From the NCBI GenBank assembly GCA_016256075.1, contig SDVU01000760.1:1-10761 (forward strand): 10,761 nucleotides of DNA. Direction: 5' to 3'. The stretch is from Dictyocoela muelleri. Lineage: Eukaryota; Microsporidia. Numbering within the stretch: position 1 is the first letter of the stretch; the number at the start of each line of letters is the position of its first letter. The position numbers and the translations under genes are program-made. Below, piece by piece: positions 1 to 8,200 of this stretch. Under the pieces are notes generated by a model that worked only from the letters and a program-made list of their open reading frames with translations, did not search any database and was not told the DNA's origin.

Positions 1-200
1 CTAAAATACTAAGATTTACGAATTTTTCTCTTATCAAAACTACTATATGTATATATTTTATAATTTTTACAACAAAAGAGGGGGTTGACCGGAGTATTAC
101 CGAAAATTTTTCGAATTTTGCGAAAGCATCCTATAAGTTGTATAAACCATTTAAATGAGACAATTTAATATTTTGAAGTTTCCAAAAATCCCTCTAGACA

Positions 201-341
201 ATGAAATTGTTCAGACTTAACTCTGATGCTTTTTTCAAAGTCTTTGCTTTAAGATATTTTTCTTTGACGAAATCACCTTTTAATTACTTGAAATACACTA
301 ATCTGTTCTCTGATACTTTATCCCCTCAACAAAAAAAATAA
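201..341 (+). CDS. Possible short gene, 46 aa, unrecognised; 3' end inside a repeat element
   Basis: ATG at 201 opens 46 codons (MKLFRLNSDAFFKVFALRYF and onward) to TAA at 339-341. An in-frame TAG lies at 195-197, and CCC at 190-192 is placed like a microsporidian start signal. I recognise no family. The product would be basic and Phe/Leu-rich. From about codon 35 the frame is encoded by the terminal repeat at 304, so this may be the front of a gene cut off by that element. A chance open frame is also possible at this length. Confidence 0.25.
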   Translation: MKLFRLNSDAFFKVFALRYFSLTKSPFNYLKYTNLFSDTLSPQQKK

Positions 342-780
342 AAATACCCTTTATGGTTATGACCAAAAAAGTAAAATCCTAGATTTTTTAAATCTATTAA
401 TTTATTATCAAATTTATTTAAAATTAATCAAATCATAATAAATGTAATAAATAATCATATAACCATCAAAGAAAACTATTTTAAATATATACAATATTAA
501 ATAGCTCTTCAAGAATGATAATGAAATTGCCATACACACTAACACAATATAAACAAATTGGAGGTTTAAAAGAGGGGTATATATAAACCATCGTATATTA
601 ATTATTTGAAAACTTATTTTTTAGGTAAATAAAAAAAGAGTCTTTTTGAGATTATAAGATTGATTTATATCTTTTTATGAATTAATTAATTTTAAAATAA
701 TAAATTTTTAAAATTAATTATTTTATTTTATGACCATAGGGGTTATATATTTTTTTATTAGGGAAAAGTATCCGGAAACC
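304..780. mobile_element. Apparent non-autonomous TIR element (MITE-like), about 477 bp
   Basis: Sequence at 304-400 and the reverse complement of 780-690 align with each other and with 10659-10761. All start like GGTTCCCGGATACTT, then C-rich bases, an A-run, and an ACCCYTATGGTYATGAC-like core. The two ends are inverted, as in a terminal-inverted-repeat transposon. The interior (about 400-690) is A/T-rich and shows no transposase frame, hence non-autonomous. I could not find a convincing target-site duplication, and the left boundary is soft. It could instead be two solo repeats in opposite orientation. Confidence 0.55.
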
Positions 781-871
781 ACACGATCATTCAAAAGTCC
801 TTCTTATTCTGGATACTGAGCAGTCTACACTTCTTCTCACCTACCTAGTATAATTAATAGATTTATCGAAT

Positions 872-961
872 CTTGCCCAAAATCCCAGTGTGAGCTTGCT
901 TAAAAATCCCAGTGGAGCTTGCCCAAAATCCCAGTGGAGCTTGCCCAAAATTTTCCCGCTG
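872..961. repeat. Four-unit 22-23 bp tandem array (cttgcccaaaatcccagtgg)
   Basis: Units start at 872, 895, 918 and 940 and have lengths 23, 23, 22 and 22. The last diverges to ttttcccgctg. The array has much higher G+C than its surroundings and no open frame crosses it, so it is noncoding. Confidence 0.9.
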
Positions 962-1067
962 TAAAAAAATTATTAATTGTTATAACCATTTAAAATTAAA
1001 AATTTATAAATGATAATAAAATTTTTGATCTTTACCAAAATATTCCATGGTGAAAATTTTGGGCAAG
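940..1067. repeat. 128 bp segment bounded by a perfect 16 bp inverted repeat
   Basis: CTTGCCCAAAATTTTC at 940-955 is the exact reverse complement of 1052-1067. The arms enclose an A/T-rich core. The left arm is also the last unit of the tandem array. It could be a tiny inverted-repeat element or a hairpin. No coding content is seen. Confidence 0.6.
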
Positions 1068-1109
1068 ATCCGTTTTATTTAAAGATAAAATAACATTTTC
1101 AAACTCCTA

Positions 1110-1271
1110 TTATTTGCTATTTATTTCATCAGTCATTGTGATAGATACACCATATTTAGGCGCCCTCTTCGATTTAGTCTTCCTTTTACCATCCATATGT
1201 GGTTTATATACATCCTTCAAAAGACCAAATTGTATTTTAGTGTATAACTTCTTCCTTTGATTTATTCAATA
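1110..1271 (-). other. Basic coding-like open stretch, 53 codons, no start codon at its head
   Basis: The frame is open from just after a stop (about 1272) down to TAA at 1112-1110, which a TAG follows at once. It reads KKLYTKIQFGLLKDVYKPH and then a Lys/Arg-rich segment with KRKTKSKRAPKYGVSI. It looks like a protein C-terminus, but only an internal ATG is available and I recognise no family. It may be the tail of a lost gene or a chance frame. Confidence 0.25.
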
Positions 1272-1385
1272 TTTGCATTTGGGATTTGAAAAATAGCTAA
1301 AATATATCAATATAAGAAAGTATCTTATTATCAAATTTAGAGAGTGATGTCTTTTTTCGAATTAAAGAGAGCCTCTTATTTTTAA

Positions 1386-1927
1386 AGGGAAAACATTAGT
1401 GCGATTTGTTTTAGAAATTTAAAAAAGTCTATTTTGAAAGAAAAAATTGATATTCTACAGGCTATAAAAAATGTAGTCTCTGGAATAGAACAAAACATTC
1501 GAGATTATTAAAAAATGATAAAACATATCGTGGTATTATAATAAAATAAATCTATCACATATTTCATAAATGTGTAATTAAAATGTTAAAATTAAAATGT
1601 AAAAAAATATAATTTATTATTATAATTAATCGTTTAAGACATAAAAGAAACGCAAATTGTAAAGGTGGTGATGTTTAATAAAGATTTTAAGAATAAACAA
1701 TTTATTAATTATTCTATGTTAAACATTCACACTAAGACGATAAGGAGAAACATTTTTCGGACAATGCTAGCAGCAAAGAAGCAAGAATTATAATAAAATA
1801 TTATCTTCGCTACAGCTCATTCTTCCTCGACACGACACATACAAATCTCATTTTTTTAGAACATAAAAATTCAGATTGTAATATTTCAGATAGACCCCAA
1901 ATTAACAATCCTATAAACGAATTGTAA
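1386..1927 (+). other. Succession of coding-like open stretches, unrecognised
   Basis: Three separate plus-strand stretches stay open for longer than the A/T content would usually allow. They are about 1386-1511 (42 codons), 1638-1793 (52 codons, with an ATG at 1671 giving 40 residues) and 1736-1927 (64 codons, no ATG). Their translations are of mixed composition rather than simple Phe/Ile/Lys/Asn. I recognise no domain. They may be remains of a decayed gene. Each one alone is within reach of chance. Confidence 0.25.
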
Positions 1928-2093
1928 TTTTACATCTTTAAAACAAATTAATATTTACAATGAATTATACCAGTCCATTATGAGTCAAAAGTATCGAAAA
2001 GAGTTAAGATTAGTTAAAATATAATCCAAAACTTACTGAAATCAATGAAAAAGCAATTTGCATAGTTATAATAACTTTTTTTTATTCGGGAAA

Positions 2094-2255
2094 ATGTTTT
2101 TTAATTATATGGAGCAGCAAAAATCAAATTTTATTGAAGAATTAAAAGTTATAAACCGATTTATACTAAAATCGGATAAATTTCCGGAATTCGATGATAC
2201 AATATTTATTTTAATTGATTTTGGAGGTGAAAAAAAAATCGTTTTTAAAATTTAA
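2094..2255 (+). CDS. Possible short ORF, 53 aa, unrecognised
   Basis: ATG at 2094 opens 53 codons ending at TAA 2253-2255. The frame is open upstream to 2049 but without another ATG. The product (MFFNYMEQQKSNFIEELKVI onward) is amphipathic and mixed in composition, with a hydrophobic FILIDFG segment near its end. No CCC-like start motif lies just upstream. It follows the coding-like stretches at 1386-1927 on the same strand and may belong with them. It converges on the DOP1-like gene's 3' end, about 250 bp away. Confidence 0.22.
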   Translation: MFFNYMEQQKSNFIEELKVINRFILKSDKFPEFDDTIFILIDFGGEKKIVFKI

Positions 2256-2507
2256 AAACATTATCAGAATTCTTTAAAAATGTTTTACATTCTCTAAATT
2301 CGACTTATTATATTTTCACATCGCACAAAAACTCAGATATTTTAAAAAAATGTGAAATTAGAGTGAGTTGACTATAAAAATAAAGAATTCGTGAATATAT
2401 TTTTATTACTCTTTAATAAAATTTTTTGAAATTTTTTTTAATTATTATTAATCACATATTTCAACATCATTTAATAAATTTAAATCATTATTTTATTAAC
2501 AAAAAAA
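2256..2507. other. A/T-rich spacer downstream of the DOP1-like gene
   Basis: Apart from the AATAAA near 2492, I see only A/T-rich sequence with short T- and A-runs, and no open frame, RNA gene or repeat. Confidence 0.5.
2492..2497 (-). terminator. AATAAA poly(A) signal just past the DOP1-like stop
   Basis: AATAAA occurs on the minus strand 10 bases beyond the TAG stop, after a short T-run. Such closeness fits the very short 3' UTRs of microsporidian genes. The surrounding sequence is A/T-rich enough that the hexamer could arise by chance. Confidence 0.4.
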
Positions 2508-5219
2508 CTACTCATCAATAAAATATCCTAAAAAATCAGCTTTCATTCTTTCAAAGTCAATATCATGGCAATACAAATCGAGGTATTCGAAATAAATCTT
2601 AAAAATTCTAAAGAATATTTCTAAACTATCGGTTTGAGGAATCAACAACATTTTTTTACAAGGTAAGTTTTTATACTTCAGATTTTTAACAACAAAATCA
2701 TTATTATTATCATTATTTATAAAACTTTGGTTATCTTTATATTTATATTTATCTTTATAACTACAATTGTTTTTATAACTATGATTGTCTTTATAACTAT
2801 GATTGTCTTTATAATTATGATTGTCGTTATAATTATCATCACTCTCCATTGTTAAAATTTCAGTCACATTATTACTATCGATGATACCATTATATTTATT
2901 AATAATAGTATCTCCACTAGTAAATATTCTATCACTACTTCCAATTTTTAAATCATCTTTTTGGAAAACTACACTTTCGTCGACACTCGAATAATTTTCA
3001 GAAACAGTATTAGAATTAATAAAAGTATTACTATCCATTGTATCAATATCATTATCATTAAAACTATTATCATAATTAAGATTATCATAATTAAGATTAT
3101 CATTAAAACTATTATCATAATTAAGATTACCATAATTAAGATTATCATTATAACTATTACCATAATTAAGATTAACATAATTAAGATTATCATTAAAACT
3201 ATTATCATCAAAACTATTATCATAATTAAGATTATATTCATTATTAGAAAACCCTCTTTCATTCTCATTTTTATACCCATTTTCATGCGTAATATTAAGC
3301 CTTTTTATCTTTAAAAAACATTCATGATTCATGATCATTTCTAAAAATTCTATCGTTTCTTCATATTTCAACGTCATCATCAAATCAATGCATCTAAAAA
3401 TATATTTAAATTTAAAATTCAAACTTTTAATATCATTATTATTATTATTAATGTCATTACTATTATTATTTCTATTATTATTAATATCAATTTTAAAATC
3501 ATTATAAATATTAAGAGTATTGATAATATCCGAAAATAATATTGGCCATAGACTATCAAGAAATTTTCCTTCAGTGATAATTAAAATAGACATTATCAAT
3601 AAATACAAATTTGAAATCAATTCATTGTAACTGTTGAATAATGAATCATTATTTAATTCATTAAAATTAGTTTTTATATATTTAACTTTATAATCATCTT
3701 TAGTTTTATAATCATCTTTAGTTTTATAATCATCTTTAGTTTTATAATCATCTTTAGTTTTATAATCGTCTTTAGTTTTATAATCATCTTTAGTTTTATA
3801 ATCATCTTTAGTTTTATAATAATTCTCATCAACTCTTATAATCTTGACATTCTCGTTAACATAACATTGATACTCGTTAATATATCCATTAATAATAGAT
3901 ATTAACCTCCTATAATCACAAATCCCACTATTAAAAACACAAAATGCAAGTCTCTTAATAACTTTTGATTTGTATTTCAATTCATTTTCTTTACTGAGAT
4001 AAAATAAAATATCAAGCTTATCAATAATTATATTTATTTCTGATTCTGTAAATTTATTGATTATCAATGATTTTAAAAATAGATTTGAAGTTAAGTTGTC
4101 CTTGATCAGTTGGTCTAAATAGTTCTTGTGTTTATTAAGAGTTAGAAAGAGGATTATTCCAAATGATGATTTAATTAACGATTCAATTTCTATTGATTTA
4201 TAGTTTTTATTATAAAAGAATAATTTGTAATAGTCATCGAATGAATTGAATTCTTTGTTGTATAAATTGATATGAATGTTGTTATTATTAATAATATTTC
4301 CATAATCATTGTAATTATTAATATTGTTATCATAATCATTGTAATTATTAATATTGTTATCATAATAACTATAATCATTGTAATAATTGTCATTATTATG
4401 ATTGTCATTGATATATTCATCCTTATGATTCATAACAATGTTTGAAATTTCAAGACCAATTAAGTTCAATTTTTCATCATTAATTGAATTTAAAATGTAA
4501 GAAATTGCCATGATTGTTCTATTAGTTTTGAATTGTATTGATTTTGAATATTTAAAATGATTGAGAATTATTTCTACTATTCTTTTTAAATCAGGATTAT
4601 CATTTGATGAGTTTTTCTTAATTCTGATATTTTGTATAACTTTAATAAAATGATCATAATGTTTTTTATTATCATCTTTAATAAGATTTTTATTATCATC
4701 TTTAATAAGATTTTTATTATCATCTTTATTAAGATTTTTATTATCATCTTTAATAAGATTTTTATTATCATCTTTAATAAGATTTTTATTATCATTTTTA
4801 GTTTTATTCATTTCTAAACAAATATCAATGACTTTCAAAAAATTATAAAGTTGATAATCACAATTAAAAATCATCAAAAATCGTTCAACACTTTTTAATA
4901 TCCAATTATAAACATCATCATTTCTTATTCGTTTGCAAATATTTTTATAATTTTTGATAAATGAATCAAAATAAGAATTAAATTCAACGTTGGTTAATGA
5001 TAATTCAAAAATTGATATGAATTTTAAAAGTTGAACAAGTTTTTTATCTTTTGAATCTATTATCTTTTCAAGGATTTTTAAATAAATTAATCTTTTGTTG
5101 TTGAGATTAATAATGAATGATAAAGGGTTGTTAATATTATGATTATTGTCAATGTTAAAATAGTTAATATTGTAATCATTATTATTATTATAATTATTAT
5201 TATTATTGTAATTATTATA

Positions 5220-5261
<42 letters not shown>

Positions 5262-8200
5262 ATTATCAATATCAATATTATAATTATCAATATTATAATT
5301 ATCATAATCATTATTAAGATTTAAATTTTTATCTTTAACATCAGTTTTATCTTTATATTGATACTTATTAACATCTAACATATTATAACTAATTTCAATT
5401 TCAACCAATTGATCAATAAATTCTGACAATTGATATTTAACAATAAAATCTTCTAATTCTCGTAATAAAGAAATTGTTAATGAATTTATCCAGTAAGATG
5501 AATAAATATCAATCATTATTTTTATTGATAATTCTATTGATCTTTGAATAATTTTATTTTTTAAGAATTGTTTATCTGTTAAGACCTGTTTAATAATTTT
5601 TATTATTATTTTTAATTCTCTATTATTTGTTATTGTTATATATTTATCATTAATTTCAAATTCATTATTATTAATTTCAAATTCATTATTATTAATTTCA
5701 AATTCATTATTATTAAATTCAAATTCATTATTATTAATTTTAAATTCATTATTATCAAATTCATTATTATTAATTATCTTTCTATTTTCCAAATACTCTT
5801 TATTCAATATATTTATAAAAATTTTACTTTGAAATTCTTTTTTCAAATCAAATAATTCAAATCGCAATTCTTTAGAAAAATAATTAATAATAAAATTTTT
5901 AAAATTATTAAAAGTATCATTCTTTTCAACAACATCGTTAACTTTATCATTGCTAAATTTATTATTAACAATATGTTCGTTATTAATAATAAAAATATAC
6001 TTATCAATTGGAATAACTTTGAATATTTCTTGGTATAAAGTTTTTGTAAACATTTCTAAGGCGATGTTGTGAGTGTTGATTAAAATTTTTATAATTTTAA
6101 ATGACAATGATTGAATATAATTTAAATCATCTGAACTTAGAATTGTTATGTTGTATTTTGAATTAATTATTGGTATGCTGATTTCATTGTTATTAATGTT
6201 GTTATTATCAGTATTTTTATTAATGTTGTTATCAATAGTGTTGTTATCAATAGTGTTGTTATCAGTATTTTTATTAATGTTGTTATCAATAGTGTTGTTA
6301 TCAGTATTTTTATTAATATTGTTTTTATCAGTATTTTTATATTTTTGATTTTCAATAATATTGACAATACTTCGGTACCTAAAATCAATAACCTTTAAAA
6401 TATTAATATCAAAAATAATGTTAATCAAAAAGCTCAATAAGTTCTTATTTTCATAATTTTTTAAAAAATCTTTTAACGAATAATTATTGTCAATTAGAAG
6501 ATAAATTGAATTTAAGATATGAATTATCGTAGATATATCAAGATTAAATGACAAATTGAAGGTTATTTCAAAATCTGTTAATGTGAATAATTCCTTTAGG
6601 TTATCATGAGGTGAGTATATTATATCATTAAAATTGTTAAGATTTTTATTGTTAAGAATAAGAGTATTAAGATTATCATTGTAAAGATTAACATTGTTAA
6701 GATTATCATTGTTAAGATTATCATTGTTAAATTCATTTAAAAATCTGTCATACTCATCAACACTAATTTTTATAAACTCAGAAACTTTATAAATCAAATA
6801 AAAGAAATATTCATTTTTATCAATACTTTGAATATAATTTATAAAATACTGTTTTCTATTGTTGATATTAAGAGTATTAAAGATTAGAAATATTCTGTGA
6901 AAATATTTGTAATTTGAAGATTCACTGATTTTTGTAATGAATGCGATTGTTTTTAAATCATTTTTGAAATTAATAGAATTTTTGTTCAATATATATTTTA
7001 TAAATCTTCCTTCAAAAATGTTATTATAGATCAATAATAGAGGTATATTATTTAAAATAAACTTTGAATTATAATTATCACAATTGTTATAAATCATGTT
7101 AATGTTATTATTATAAATATCAAGATTGGTATTATTATAAATCATGTTAATGTCATGATTATTATAAATTATGTTAATGTTATTATAAATATCAAGATTG
7201 GTATTATTGGTGTTTATATCATGATTATTATATTCGTGGTTAAATTCATTGTTAATTTCATTATTCCATAGGTATTCAAAAATCAAATAATAATCTAAAT
7301 TGTTATTCTTTAAATTTTTGTAGGTATTAACAGAGTGTTTTAAATTTTTAAGAGACTCGTTTTGATAAAGGTGAAGAGTTTTTTGAGGAATTTTTATAAA
7401 TTTGTAATTATCAAGAATTATTTTTAAAATTGAATTTGATAGAGCAAATTTTTTAAGAATTAAATTGTTGAGGTGGTTGAATATTTCAAAAATTATGTTT
7501 TTATTCTCATCATTAATAAGATAATTATTGTTTTTATCATTAATAAGATAACTATTATTTTTATCATTAATCATATAATCATCATTTTTATCATTAATAA
7601 GATGATTATTATTTTTATTAAAATTTTCATATTTCGATGTATTTTTGAAATATATTTTTAGCAATGAAATAATATTTTTATCTGAAAACAGATTATTCTT
7701 GTTTAAAACAATAAATAAAAGTTCTTTTATTTGATTTTCAACTATTTCTTGAGAAATTAAATTTAAATTTTCTGATAAATTTAGAATTGCTGTTAATAAA
7801 TCATTTGGTTTGAAATTAATTGAGATGTTATATTTATCTTTGTAATTATCATTATTTTTATAATTAATTTTATCATATTTATAAATAATAACAGAATTCC
7901 AAATAATACTTTGATCGATTAAATTGAAAAATGACTGAACCGTATTCTTATTAGTATTATTTAATCTGATTGATGTTATAATTATTAGTTCAATTATTAA
8001 TTCATTATAAATAATTTCTAAAATATCATCTCTGTCAAGAAGGCCAATTAAGATTTTATAAAATAGTTTTGTATCTGTATAAAGAAATTTCTTAAGAACT
8101 GATGAAAGGAGTTTGACTGTTTTTATAAAATGTTGATTTTTGATATATGATTTCCCAGCATTATTATTAATATTATTAAAATTGTTGTTGACTTTATTAT

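Noticed and set aside
101-113. CGAAAATTTTTCG inverted repeat as a possible operator
   Set aside because: Such short A/T-cored palindromes are expected by chance in this composition, and no gene start lies at a fitting distance.
67-175. Open stretch of about 36 codons containing LTGVLPKIFRILRKHPI
   Set aside because: It has no ATG and is short, with no recognised motif. Chance is sufficient explanation.
2961-3314. Plus-strand 117-codon Ile/Lys-rich frame and an overlapping minus-strand 105-codon frame
   Set aside because: Both are off-frame readings of the 15 bp based array inside the DOP1-like gene, with homopolymer-like Ile/Met composition.
5087-5324. Poly-Ile open frames on both strands
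   Set aside because: They come from reading the TTA/ATT triplet run out of frame. The true frame gives poly-Asn within the long protein.
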